Below, piece by piece: positions 18,035-26,268 of a stretch of DNA of 64,000 bases. The translations under genes and the position numbers were made by a program. How positions within the stretch are numbered: position 1 is the first letter of the stretch; each line of letters starts with the position of its first letter. Under the pieces are notes generated by a model. The model had not been told where the DNA came from. It was given only the letters and a program-made list of their open reading frames with translations, and made no database searches. The stretch comes from Flavonifractor sp963557075 (GTDB lineage Bacteria; Bacillota; Clostridia; Oscillospirales; Oscillospiraceae), in assembly GCA_963557075.1 (NCBI GenBank), contig CAUWDA010000006.1:12904-76903 (forward strand), written 5' to 3'.

Positions 18035-18898
18035 TCAGCCCATCCGGGCCTGGAGCTCACAGGCCAGGGCGGCAAATTCGGCAATGCCCAGCCGCTCTCC
18101 CCGGATGCCCTCGGGCAGGCCGGCGGCGGACATGGCCTGCCGCAGCTGCTCCTTGTCCAGCCGGTCCCCGTAGGCGGCGGACAGGCCGTTGAGCAGGGTC
18201 TTGCGGCGTTGGGCGAAGGAGGCCCGCACCACCTGGAAAAACAGCGTTTCGTCCACCAGGGTCTGGACTGGCTCGCTCCGGGGGACCAGGCGGATCACCG
18301 CCGAAGTCACCTTGGGGGCGGGCAGGAAGCACTCCGGGGGGACCTCAAAGAGATATTCCGGCGTGGTGTGGTACTGACAGAAGAGGGAGAAGGCGCCGTA
18401 ATCCGCGGTGCCGGGTTCGGCGCAGATCCGCTTGGCAACCTCCCGCTGGATCATCACCGTAATGGAGGCGAAGCAGCCCGCCTCAATGAGGGCGGTGATG
18501 ACGGGGGTGGTGATGTTATAGGGCAGATTGGCGCAGGCCACCGGGGTCAGGCCGGGAAACCGCTCCGCCGCCAGAGCCGCCAGGTCCAGCTTCATGGCGT
18601 CGCCGGGGATGACCTCCACATTGTCAAAGGGGGCCAGCGTCTCCCCCAGAATGGGCAGAAGGTCCCGGTCCAGTTCGATGGCGGCCACCTTGCCCGCCCG
18701 CTGGGCCAGCTGCACGGTGAGGGGGCCGATGCCGGGGCCGATCTCCAGCGCGCCGCAGGTCCGGTCGGCCCCGGAGGCGTCGGCGATGTCCCGGGGCACC
18801 CAGCCCTGGATGAGAAAGTTCTGGCCCATGCTTTTGGAGAACCGGAAGCCGTGCCGGCCCAGCAGAGCCTTGATATCGTTGCTGTTACAGAGATCCAT
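18035..18898 (-). CDS. rsmA: 16S rRNA dimethyladenosine transferase
   Basis: RsmA/KsgA dimethylates two adjacent adenines in the 3'-terminal hairpin of 16S rRNA. The 287-residue protein has the N-terminal KSMGQNFLIQ motif, the SAM-binding LEIGPGIGPLT, the NLPYNITTPV catalytic motif (NLPY) and the C-terminal SFAQRRKTLLNGL motif. ATG at 18898 begins MDLCNSNDIKALL; the longer open frame upstream is coincidental. The gene is separated from the rightward SPFH gene by a short divergent region. Confidence 0.95.
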   Translation of the reverse strand: MDLCNSNDIKALLGRHGFRFSKSMGQNFLIQGWVPRDIADASGADRTCGALEIGPGIGPLTVQLAQRAGKVAAIELDRDLLPILGETLAPFDNVEVIPGDAMKLDLAALAAERFPGLTPVACANLPYNITTPVITALIEAGCFASITVMIQREVAKRICAEPGTADYGAFSLFCQYHTTPEYLFEVPPECFLPAPKVTSAVIRLVPRSEPVQTLVDETLFFQVVRASFAQRRKTLLNGLSAAYGDRLDKEQLRQAMSAAGLPEGIRGERLGIAEFAALACELQARMG

Positions 18899-19052
18899 GA
18901 TCCACCTCGCACATAGATTAGCACCAGTATACGGGAAGCGGGGGCAAAAAACAAGACCGGGGCGGCGGGAAAAAGGGGAGGGCAAAAACAGGATTGACAA
19001 ACTGATATTTGAGTGATGTGATTTTGATATCAAAAAGAACGGAGGGGTTCTC

Positions 19053-20078
19053 ATGGAAGAGAAGATCATACAGAAGCACAAAAACGGTATGCCGATGCTG
19101 CTGCTCCTGCTGGGTATATACGCGGCGGCGGTGGCGGGTCTGGTGTGGGCCGTCATTCGGAAGGAACAGGCGGAGGCCTTCTGGTTCAGCGGGCCGGACC
19201 CCCTGGCCATCACGGTGATGGTGATCTGCATTGCTTGGCTGGCCCTGGGGTGGATCTTCCTGTGCGGCCTGAAGGTGCTCAAACCTCAGGAGGCTCTGGT
19301 GCTTACCCTGTTCGGCAAGTATGTGGGTACGCTGAAAGGGGCGGGGTTCTACTATGTCAACCCCTTCTGCTCCGGGGTGAACCCGGCGGCCAAGACCCGG
19401 CTGAAGCAGAGCGGCGACGTGGGCGGCGGCAAGGTGGAAGTCAAGGTGGACGGGGAGGCCGCAGGCAAGCGGATTTCCCTGAAGATCATGACGCTGAACA
19501 ACAACCGCCAGAAGATCAACGACTGCCTGGGCAACCCGGTGGAGATCGGCATCGCCGTCATGTGGCGGGTGGTGGACACTGCCAAGGCGGTGTTCGATGT
19601 GGATAACTACAAGGAATATCTGTCCCTCCAGTGTGACAGCGCTCTGCGCAACATTGTGCGTCTCTATCCCTATGACGTCTCCCCCAACGTGGATACCACC
19701 GGAGACGGCGTGGCCGACGAGGGCAGTCTGCGGGGCTCCAGCGAGGTGGTGGCCGCCCGCATCAAGGAGGAGATCCAGAACAAGGTGGCCCAGGCGGGGC
19801 TGGAGATCATCGAGGCCCGCATCACCTACCTGGCCTACGCCCCCGAGATCGCCGCGGTCATGCTCCAGCGGCAGCAGGCCAGCGCCATCATCGACGCCCG
19901 GAAGATGATCGTGGACGGGGCCGTTGGCATGGTGGAGATGGCTCTGGAGCGGCTCAGCGAGAAGCAGGTGGTGGAGCTGGACGAGGAGCGGAAGGCGGCC
20001 ATGGTGTCCAACCTGCTGGTGGTGCTCTGCGGCAACCGGGACGCCCAGCCGGTGGTCAACTCCGGCAGTCTGTATTGA
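19053..20078 (+). CDS. SPFH/band 7 (stomatin-like) membrane protein
   Basis: Two hydrophobic helices near the N-terminus (MLLLLLGIYAAAVAGLVWAV and AITVMVICIAWLALGWIFL) are followed by a band 7 domain (LKPQEALVLTLFGKYVGT, then RLYPYDVSPN and a helical region ending LVVLCGNRDAQPV). SPFH proteins form membrane scaffolds for proteases or lipid microdomains. No NfeD partner is adjacent. Start follows ACGGAGGGG. TTGACA at 18994 is a likely -35, but the -10 (TGTGAT) is weak. The next gene starts one base after its stop, so they form a pair. Confidence 0.85.
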   Translation: MEEKIIQKHKNGMPMLLLLLGIYAAAVAGLVWAVIRKEQAEAFWFSGPDPLAITVMVICIAWLALGWIFLCGLKVLKPQEALVLTLFGKYVGTLKGAGFYYVNPFCSGVNPAAKTRLKQSGDVGGGKVEVKVDGEAAGKRISLKIMTLNNNRQKINDCLGNPVEIGIAVMWRVVDTAKAVFDVDNYKEYLSLQCDSALRNIVRLYPYDVSPNVDTTGDGVADEGSLRGSSEVVAARIKEEIQNKVAQAGLEIIEARITYLAYAPEIAAVMLQRQQASAIIDARKMIVDGAVGMVEMALERLSEKQVVELDEERKAAMVSNLLVVLCGNRDAQPVVNSGSLY

Positions 20079-20079
20079 T

Positions 20080-20283
20080 ATGGCTGCCGACGGAAAGAAG
20101 CAGGTGCCTCTGCGCCTGTCCCCCAAGCTGTATGCCGCCATTGCCGCCTGGGCGGAGGACGATTTCCGCTCGGTGAACGGGCAGATCGAATATCTGCTCA
20201 CCGAGTGCGTCCGGCAGCGGAAGAAGAACGGAAAGTATGTGTCCGACCAGATCGACGTGCCGCCGGAACTGGATATCGAATAA
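20080..20283 (+). CDS. Arc-like ribbon-helix-helix protein (67 aa)
   Basis: Begins MAADGKKQVPLRLSPKLYAA and continues with EDDFRSVNGQIEYLLTECV, a one-domain ribbon-helix-helix pattern like Arc or MetJ-type proteins. The ATG follows the SPFH stop by one base (TGATATG), so it depends on coupled translation. It may regulate the SPFH gene or bind the SPFH complex; nothing in the sequence decides. A strong terminator follows. Confidence 0.75.
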   Translation: MAADGKKQVPLRLSPKLYAAIAAWAEDDFRSVNGQIEYLLTECVRQRKKNGKYVSDQIDVPPELDIE

Positions 20284-20319
20284 AAAAGGACGTGCTGCTA
20301 AAGCAGCACGTCCTTTTTT
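20282..20319. terminator. Bidirectional terminator, SPFH unit / fatty-acid operon
   Basis: Perfect 17-bp stem (AAAAAAGGACGTGCTGC and complement) with loop TAAA and T6 after it on both strands. It ends the SPFH pair on the plus strand and lies 45 bases past the MarR stop on the minus strand. Confidence 0.9.
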
Positions 20320-20363
20320 GCGATTTGTTCCGTTCCGGCGTATAAAGCCCCGCTTTGACGGGC

Positions 20364-20816
20364 TCAATTCTCGCCGGAGCCCAGATGGACCTCCGGCATC
20401 AGCTCCCGGTTGATGATGGTGAGCATCTCCTCCAGCTTGGCGCACTCCTCGGGGGTGAACCGCTGGCGCATCCGTTCGGTGACCACACGGACATAGTCGT
20501 TGCTGATGTTATAGTAGTCCCGGTACTTCTGGGTCACCTGCAGGTGATACTCCCGCTTGTCCTGCTCCGACTGGATCTTCTGGATATACCCCTTGCGGAT
20601 CAGACTGTTGATCTTATAGGCCGCATTGGGAGGAGAGATACGCATAAAGGAGGCAAATTCGTTGATGGTGGGGGACCCAAGGGCCAGGATGGTCTCCATG
20701 GCAAAGGTCTCCACTGTGGTCAGGCTGGCCTCCCGGCTCTGAAAGCGCTCAAAGATCTCCTGGTAAAAATGAAGTTTGAATTTTGTATACACTGTTGCAA
20801 ATTTTTCTTCCAGCAT
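20364..20816 (-). CDS. MarR-family regulator at the end of the fatty-acid operon (FabT-like)
   Basis: A 150-residue winged-helix MarR protein: the recognition region is ETILALGSPTINEFASFM and NAAYKINSLIRKGYIQK, with the wing at SEQDKREYHLQVT. It is the last gene of the acc/fab operon, so a FabT-like repressor of fatty-acid synthesis that senses acyl-ACP or acyl-CoA is the best guess; FabT usually sits first in streptococci. Start ATG at 20816 follows GGAGG; upstream in-frame residues are not supported. Its likely target is the inverted repeat at the acpP promoter. Confidence 0.8.
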   Translation of the reverse strand: MLEEKFATVYTKFKLHFYQEIFERFQSREASLTTVETFAMETILALGSPTINEFASFMRISPPNAAYKINSLIRKGYIQKIQSEQDKREYHLQVTQKYRDYYNISNDYVRVVTERMRQRFTPEECAKLEEMLTIINRELMPEVHLGSGEN

Positions 20817-20882
20817 ACCTGCGCCTCCGCAAAAAAGATGGATCGTTGAACTGATTATAGCAAAAAGCGGAGGAAAGGGCAA

Positions 20883-21320
20883 TCAGGAATCCTTACCCAG
20901 GGCGAAGGTGAGCTCTGCTGTGGCGGCCACCTGTCCGTTGACGGTAGCTTTGGCCTGGCCGATCCCCACGGGGCCCTTCTGTTTGATGAGGGTGCACTCA
21001 AGCTCCAGTACGTCGCCGGGAGTGACCTGGCGGCGGAACCGGGCATTTTTGATGCCGCCGAAAAAGGCCAGCTTACCCCGGTTCTCCGGCTGGGAGAGCA
21101 GGGCCACCGCCCCGACCTGAGCCAGGGCCTCCAGGATGAGGACGCCGGGCATCACATGGTACTGGGGAAAATGCCCCTGGAAAAAGGGCTCGTTGACGGT
21201 GACGCACTTGATCCCCTTGGCCCATTTGCCCTCCTCGCCGTCCACAATGCGGTCCACCAGGGCGAAGGGATAGCGGTGGGGGATGATCTGAGCGATCTGG
21301 TTGGAATTATACTGCATCAT
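20883..21320 (-). CDS. fabZ: 3-hydroxyacyl-ACP dehydratase FabZ
   Basis: Removes water from 3-hydroxyacyl-ACP to give trans-2-enoyl-ACP. The 145-residue hot-dog protein has IIPHRYPFALVDRI, the catalytic His in QGHFPQYHVMPG and the catalytic Glu in VLILEALAQ. Three bases separate it from fabF. Whether it also isomerises to cis-3 acyl chains, as in some organisms lacking FabA, cannot be told from motifs. Start follows GGGAGGG. Confidence 0.95.
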   Translation of the reverse strand: MMQYNSNQIAQIIPHRYPFALVDRIVDGEEGKWAKGIKCVTVNEPFFQGHFPQYHVMPGVLILEALAQVGAVALLSQPENRGKLAFFGGIKNARFRRQVTPGDVLELECTLIKQKGPVGIGQAKATVNGQVAATAELTFALGKDS

Positions 21321-21323
21321 GTT

Positions 21324-22565
21324 TCAGCCCTCCCACTTTTTGAACAGTACGCAGGCGTTGTGTCCGCCGAAGCCCAAAGAGTTGGACAGGGCGTATTCCG
21401 CCTGGGCCGGGCGGCCCTGATTGGGCACATAGTCCAGGTCGCAGGCCGGGTCCGGGACCTGATAGTGGATGGTGGCGGGCAGATAGCCCTCCTTCAGCGC
21501 CAGGGCGGTGAAGATGGCTTCCACGCCGCCGGCGGCCCCCAGCATGTGGCCGGTCATGGATTTGGTGGAGCTGACCGCCAGTTTGCGGGCGTGTTCGCCG
21601 AAGACCGTCTTGATGGCGGCGGTCTCGCCGGAGTCGTTGAGGGGGGTGGAGGTGCCGTGGGCGTTGATGTAGCCCACCTGTTCGGGGGACACGCCGCCGT
21701 CAGCCAGGGCCTGGGCCATGGCCCGGGCGCCCCCCTCCCCGTTGGGGGCGGGTGCGGTCATGTGGTAGGCGTCGCAGGTGGCGCCGTAGCCCACGACCTC
21801 GGCGTATACCCTGGCTCCCCGGGCCATAGCGTGCTCGTACTCCTCCAGCACCAGAATGCCGGCTCCTTCGCCCATGACGAAGCCGGAGCGCTCTGCGTCG
21901 AAGGGGATGGAGGCCCGGGCGGGATCATCCCCCACATGGAGGGCCCGCATGGAAGTAAAGCCGCCCATGGACAGGGGGGTGACAACAGATTCGGCGCCGC
22001 CGCACAGCATCACCTCGGCGTAGCCGTCCCGGATGTGGCGGAAGGCGTCCCCCACCGCGTTGGAGCCGCCGGCGCAGGCGGTCACCGGGCAGGTGCACAT
22101 GCCCTGAAAGCCGAAGGCAATGGCGATGAGTCCGGCCCCCATATTGGCGATGGCAGAGGGAATGTAGAAGGGAGAGGCCCGGTCGAAGCCCTTTTCGGAG
22201 CAGCGCATCTGCTCGCTTTCCGCCATGGCGATGCCGCCGATGCCGCTGGATACGATGACCCCGCAGCGGGTGCGGTCCATCTGGGCCGGGTCCAGGCCGC
22301 TGTCGGCCATAGCCTCCTTGGCGGAGGCCATGGCGAACTGGGCGTAGCGGGCCATGTGGCGGACTTCCTTTTTATCCAGTACAGAGGTGGGCTCCCAGTC
22401 CTTTACCTCGGCGGCCAGATGGACCTTTTGCCGGGAGGCGTCGTACTGCGTGATGGGGGCGATGCCGCACACCCCGTCCCGCACGGCCTGCCAGCTCTGG
22501 GCGACAGTATGGCCCAGGGGATTGACAGTGCCCATGCCGGTGATGACTACTCTGCGTTTTTTCAT
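21324..22565 (-). CDS. fabF: 3-oxoacyl-ACP synthase II FabF
   Basis: Elongating condensing enzyme that joins malonyl-ACP to acyl-ACP. The 413-residue thiolase-fold protein has the active-site Cys in VTACAGGSNAV, His in NAHGTSTPLND and second His in KSMTGHMLGAAG. MKKRRVVITGMGTVNPLG is the standard N-terminus. A GAGGAGGAAG ribosome-binding site precedes the ATG. It is the only FabB/FabF-type enzyme in the operon. Confidence 0.97.
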   Translation of the reverse strand: MKKRRVVITGMGTVNPLGHTVAQSWQAVRDGVCGIAPITQYDASRQKVHLAAEVKDWEPTSVLDKKEVRHMARYAQFAMASAKEAMADSGLDPAQMDRTRCGVIVSSGIGGIAMAESEQMRCSEKGFDRASPFYIPSAIANMGAGLIAIAFGFQGMCTCPVTACAGGSNAVGDAFRHIRDGYAEVMLCGGAESVVTPLSMGGFTSMRALHVGDDPARASIPFDAERSGFVMGEGAGILVLEEYEHAMARGARVYAEVVGYGATCDAYHMTAPAPNGEGGARAMAQALADGGVSPEQVGYINAHGTSTPLNDSGETAAIKTVFGEHARKLAVSSTKSMTGHMLGAAGGVEAIFTALALKEGYLPATIHYQVPDPACDLDYVPNQGRPAQAEYALSNSLGFGGHNACVLFKKWEG

Positions 22566-22603
22566 GGTCGTTCTTCTTCCTCCTCATGAAGCAGGAAATC
22601 TGC

Positions 22604-22630
22604 GTAGGGGCGATCAGGGACCGCCCCTAC
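22604..22630. repeat. Palindromic GTAGGGGCG intergenic repeat
   Basis: Inverted repeat GTAGGGGCG...CGCCCCTAC in the fabG-fabF gap. A related pair lies in the fabH-fabK gap (25252-25314). It is a dispersed short element of the kind found between genes in this group. Confidence 0.7.
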
Positions 22631-22631
22631 A

Positions 22632-23375
22632 TCACATTCCCATACCTCCGTCAACACTCAAAACCTGTCCGGTGATGTAGCCCGCCTCGTCAGAGGCCAG
22701 GAAGGCCACGGCGGCGGCCACGTCCTCGGGGGTGCCGGCCCGGCCGGCGGGGATGGAGTCCAGCATGGCGGCCCGGGCGGCCTCCGGCAGGGCGGCGGTC
22801 ATATCGGTGGCGATGTAGCCGGGGGCCACCGCGTTGACGGTGATCCCCCGCCCGCCCAGCTCGCGGGCCAGGGACTTGGTCATGCCGATGAGCCCCGCCT
22901 TGCTGGCGCAGTAGTTGATCTGGCCCGGGTTGCCCCGCAGGGCCACCACGGAGCTCAGGTTGATGATGCGGCCCCAGCGGGCCTTCATCATGGGCCGGGC
23001 GGCGGCTTTCATGCAGAGGAAGGCGCCCTTCAGATTGGTCTCGATGACCGCGTCGAAGTCCTCCTCCTTCAGCATCATGGCCAGGTTGTCCCGGGTGATA
23101 CCGGCGTTGTTCACCAGGATATGGAGGCCTCCCAGTTCCTTCACGGCGGTATCCATCAGGGCCTTCACGGCGATGGGATCGGCAACGCTGCCCTGAACGG
23201 CCCGGGCTTCCGCGCCCAGCTCCTTGAGGGCGGCCAGGGTCTCCGCGGCGGCAACCTCGTTGCCGGCGTAGGAGAACACCACGTTGGCGCCCCGGCGGGC
23301 CAGCTCCAGACAGATGGCCCTGCCGATGCCCCGGCTGCCGCCGGTGACCACGGCGGTCTTTCCTTTCATACTCAT
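22632..23375 (-). CDS. fabG: 3-oxoacyl-ACP reductase FabG
   Basis: NADPH-dependent reduction of 3-oxoacyl-ACP. The 247-residue short-chain dehydrogenase has the cofactor motif VTGGSRGIGRA, the NNAGITRDN segment and the catalytic YCASKAG (YxxxK). The C-terminus (GQVLSVDGGMGM) is typical. GAAAGGA precedes the ATG. It lies between fabD and fabF, with a palindromic repeat before fabF that does not interrupt the operon. Confidence 0.96.
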   Translation of the reverse strand: MSMKGKTAVVTGGSRGIGRAICLELARRGANVVFSYAGNEVAAAETLAALKELGAEARAVQGSVADPIAVKALMDTAVKELGGLHILVNNAGITRDNLAMMLKEEDFDAVIETNLKGAFLCMKAAARPMMKARWGRIINLSSVVALRGNPGQINYCASKAGLIGMTKSLARELGGRGITVNAVAPGYIATDMTAALPEAARAAMLDSIPAGRAGTPEDVAAAVAFLASDEAGYITGQVLSVDGGMGM

Positions 23376-23379
23376 AAAG

Positions 23380-24306
23380 TTATCCTTTCAAAGCGGCGGA
23401 GAGAGCCTCGATGTGGGCGCAGGTCTCCACGGCGTAGGTCTTGATGGAGGGAGCGGTCTTCTTCACAAAGCCGCTGAGGGCCTTGCCCGGACCGATCTCC
23501 ACGATGGTGTCCACCCCCAGCGCTTCCAGCCGGCGGATGGTGTCCTCCATATAGACGGAGGACTGGACTTGCCGCTCCAGCAGGGCGGGGATGGTGTCGC
23601 CCCCGCCCATCTCCCGGCCCAGGCAGTTGAAGAGCACCGGGAAAGCCATGGGGCCAAAGGAGATCTCCCGGAACTTCTCCCGCAGGGCGTCTCCGGCGGG
23701 GGCCAGCAGAGAGGTATGGAAGGGGCCGCTGACCTTCAGGGGCAGGCAGCGTTTGGCCCCCAGCTCCCTAGCCAGGGCGGCGGCTCGATCGACCGCCGCC
23801 TTCTGACCGGCAATGACCAGCTGGCCGGGGCAGTTGTAGTTGGCGATCTCCACCACGCCGTCGTCGGCGGTCTGGCGGCAGGCCTGCTGAAGGGTCTCCC
23901 GGTCCAGCCCCAGCACGGCGATCATGCCGCAGGCCATACCGGCGCAGGCGGAGGCCATGGCCTTGCCCCGGAAAGCGGCCAGAGAGACCGCCTGAGCCGG
24001 AGTAAACACCCCGGCGGCCTGGAGCGCGGAATATTCCCCCAGGCTGAGCCCGGCGGCGTAGGCGGGGCGGATGCCCTGCTCGTACAGAATGGCGGTGACG
24101 CCGGCGGCAAAGGCCACCATACAGGGCTGGGTGTACTCCGTCTGGTCCAGCACCCCGTCGGGGTCGGTGAAGGAGACGGTCTTTAGGTCGAAGCCCACGT
24201 CAGCGCTGTCCAGCACAGCCCGGAAGGCGGGGTAGGCCTGGTACAGGTCGGCCCCCATTCCGGAGTGCTGGCTGCCCTGTCCGGCATACAGAAACGCGAG
24301 ACTCAT
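23380..24306 (-). CDS. fabD: Malonyl-CoA:ACP transacylase FabD
   Basis: Loads malonyl groups onto ACP. The 308-residue protein begins MSLAFLYAGQGSQHSGMG, has the nucleophile Ser in AGLSLGEYSAL near residue 88 and the catalytic His in VSGPFHTSLL near residue 200. The ATG overlaps the fabK stop by four bases; the much longer open frame upstream is a shadow in fabK. Confidence 0.95.
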   Translation of the reverse strand: MSLAFLYAGQGSQHSGMGADLYQAYPAFRAVLDSADVGFDLKTVSFTDPDGVLDQTEYTQPCMVAFAAGVTAILYEQGIRPAYAAGLSLGEYSALQAAGVFTPAQAVSLAAFRGKAMASACAGMACGMIAVLGLDRETLQQACRQTADDGVVEIANYNCPGQLVIAGQKAAVDRAAALARELGAKRCLPLKVSGPFHTSLLAPAGDALREKFREISFGPMAFPVLFNCLGREMGGGDTIPALLERQVQSSVYMEDTIRRLEALGVDTIVEIGPGKALSGFVKKTAPSIKTYAVETCAHIEALSAALKG

Positions 24307-25229
24307 AGGCTCAGTCCTTTCATGGCGGCCTGACAGCCGCTCATCATGTCCTCGAAGATGGAGCGCAGGGGGCGGATCTCCTTCACCATGCCGGCCACCT
24401 GTCCGGCCATAAAGCTGCCGCCGTCCAGGTCGCCGTCTGCCACGGCCCGGCGGAGGGAGCCCAGGGTGAGCTTCTCCAGCTCCTCCAGGGGCAGGTCCCG
24501 CTTTTCCAGGCGCAGATACTCCCGGGCCATCTTGTTTTTCAGCACCCGGACAGGTGCGCCGCCGGAGCGGCCGGTGACGGTGGTGTCGTTGGCCCCCGCT
24601 TTCACCACGGCCTGCTTGTAGTTGATGTGGATGGGGCACTCCTCACTGGCCAGCAGGCAGGTGCCCACCTGGACGCCGCAGGCCCCAAGGGCCAGGGCGG
24701 CGGCCAGCTGCCGCCCGTCGGCGATGCCGCCGGCGGCGATGACGGGTACGCTTACCGCGTCCGCCACCTGGGGGACCAGGGCCATGGTGGTCATGTCCCC
24801 GATGTGTCCGCCGCTTTCGCAGCCCTCGGCAATCACGCCGTCGATGCCGTACCGCTCCAGGCGGCGGGCCAGGATGGGGGCGGCCACCACGGGAAAGACC
24901 TTGATACCGGCTTCTTTCCAGGCGGGGACAAATTTGCCGGGATTGCCCGCGCCGGTGGTCACCACCTGGACGCCCTCTTCCATTACGACCCGCGCCAGGT
25001 CCTCGATGTGGGGGTTCATCAGCATCAGGTTGACGCCGAAGGGCTTGCCGGTGGCGGCCCGGGCGGTCCGGATCTCGGCCCGCAGGGCGTCGGTGTCCAT
25101 ACCGCCGGAGCCGATAAGGCCCAGCGCGCCTGCGTTGGATACGGCGGCGGCAAAGGCACCGTTGGCCACGTTGGCCATGCCGCCCTGGATGATGGGGAAT
25201 TCGGTCCCCAACAGTTCGTTCAGCTTCAT
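24303..25229 (-). CDS. fabK: Enoyl-ACP reductase II FabK (FMN-dependent)
   Basis: Final reductive step of each elongation cycle, using FMN and NAD(P)H. The 308-residue TIM-barrel protein of the nitronate-monooxygenase family has PIIQGGMANVANG at the N-terminus, VIAEGCESGGHIG and VIAAGGIADGRQ in the flavin site. FabK rather than FabI predicts resistance to triclosan-type inhibitors. The start follows AGGAGTCTGTT. It is coupled to fabD by ATGA. Confidence 0.93.
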   Translation of the reverse strand: MKLNELLGTEFPIIQGGMANVANGAFAAAVSNAGALGLIGSGGMDTDALRAEIRTARAATGKPFGVNLMLMNPHIEDLARVVMEEGVQVVTTGAGNPGKFVPAWKEAGIKVFPVVAAPILARRLERYGIDGVIAEGCESGGHIGDMTTMALVPQVADAVSVPVIAAGGIADGRQLAAALALGACGVQVGTCLLASEECPIHINYKQAVVKAGANDTTVTGRSGGAPVRVLKNKMAREYLRLEKRDLPLEELEKLTLGSLRRAVADGDLDGGSFMAGQVAGMVKEIRPLRSIFEDMMSGCQAAMKGLSL

Positions 25230-25251
25230 AACAGACTCCTTATCAGAAACG

Positions 25252-25314
25252 GACGGATGAGGGCATCCGCCCCTACATGGGGTTCGTAGGGGGCGATGCC
25301 CACATCGCCCCGCA
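25252..25314. repeat. Second GTAGGGGCG-type intergenic repeat, in the fabH-fabK gap
   Basis: Contains GGGCATCCGCCCCTAC followed by GTAGGGGGCGATGCCC, giving nested inverted repeats related to the one at 22604. It fills almost the whole gap between fabH and fabK. Confidence 0.65.
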
Positions 25315-25317
25315 TAG

Positions 25318-26268
25318 TCAGGCCAGCTCCAGAAGGGCACCCGCCCAGGTCAGACCGCCGCCAAACCCCACGCACAGCGCCTTCTGACCGGCGGTCAAAA
25401 GGCCGGAGGTCACCAGCTCATCCAGCAGGATGGGAACGCTGGCGGCGGAGGTGTTGCCGGTGCGGGCGATATTACCGGTACATTTGTCCGGGTCCAGGCC
25501 CAGCTTTTTTACCGCAAAGTCGATGATGCGCTGGTTGGCCTGGTGGAACACGAAGCGATCTATCTTTTCCAGAGAGATGCCCGCCCTCTCCGCCACCTCT
25601 CTGGCGCAGCGGGGGAGGGCCTCCACCGCGAAGCGGAACACGCTCTGGCCGTCCATGTGGATATAGGAGGGGGCGCCGCTGTTGACGCCGGGGATGCACA
25701 GGGCCTCCCGGTTTCCCCGGCAGCCCAGCACCGCGTGGAGCGAAGGGTAGTCCGCCCTCCACTCCACCACCGCGGCTCCCGCTCCGTCCCCGAAGAGGAC
25801 GCAGGTGGACCGGTCGGTAAAGTCGGTGAGGCGGCTGAGCACCTCGCAGCCCACCACCAGACCGTATTTTCTGCCCGATGCGCCCAGCAGACACTGGGCG
25901 GTGTGCAGTCCGTAGACAAAGCCGGAGCAGGCGGCGTTCAGGTCAAAGCATACCGTATCCTCCGGCAGGCCCAGCTCCTGCTGGAGCACACAGGCGGCGG
26001 CGGGGGTGAGCCGGTCCTGGGACAGGGTGGCTACAATGCACACCCCGATCTGCTCCGGGCTGACGCCGGAGCGGTCCAGGGCCTGCCGGGCGGCAGACAG
26101 GCAGAGGGAGGTGTGGCTCTCCTCCCCGGTACAGTGATGCCGGCTGCGGATGCCGGTGCGGGCGGCGATCCACTCGTCGCTGGTGTCCACCAGCCTGGAC
26201 AGATCGTCGTTGGTCACCGCCTGCCGGGGCAGGGCGGAACCGGTGGAGAGCAGTTTGATCCCGTTCAT
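25318..26268 (-). CDS. fabH: 3-oxoacyl-ACP synthase III FabH
   Basis: Initiates fatty-acid synthesis by condensing an acyl-CoA with malonyl-ACP. The 316-residue protein has the Cys in NAACSGFVYGL, His in VFHQANQRI and Asn in ARTGNTSAAS, the FabH Cys-His-Asn triad. The N-terminus is MNGIKLLSTGSALP. Its stop overlaps nothing on the fabK side but its ATG overlaps the accA stop by four bases. Confidence 0.96.
   Translation of the reverse strand: MNGIKLLSTGSALPRQAVTNDDLSRLVDTSDEWIAARTGIRSRHHCTGEESHTSLCLSAARQALDRSGVSPEQIGVCIVATLSQDRLTPAAACVLQQELGLPEDTVCFDLNAACSGFVYGLHTAQCLLGASGRKYGLVVGCEVLSRLTDFTDRSTCVLFGDGAGAAVVEWRADYPSLHAVLGCRGNREALCIPGVNSGAPSYIHMDGQSVFRFAVEALPRCAREVAERAGISLEKIDRFVFHQANQRIIDFAVKKLGLDPDKCTGNIARTGNTSAASVPILLDELVTSGLLTAGQKALCVGFGGGLTWAGALLELA

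Noticed and set aside
18918..20201. 427-aa minus-strand frame across the SPFH gene
   Set aside because: Antisense to a coherent SPFH protein; composition is not protein-like.
21156..22589. 477-aa plus-strand frame across fabF
   Set aside because: Antisense shadow; fabF on the other strand has complete catalytic motifs.
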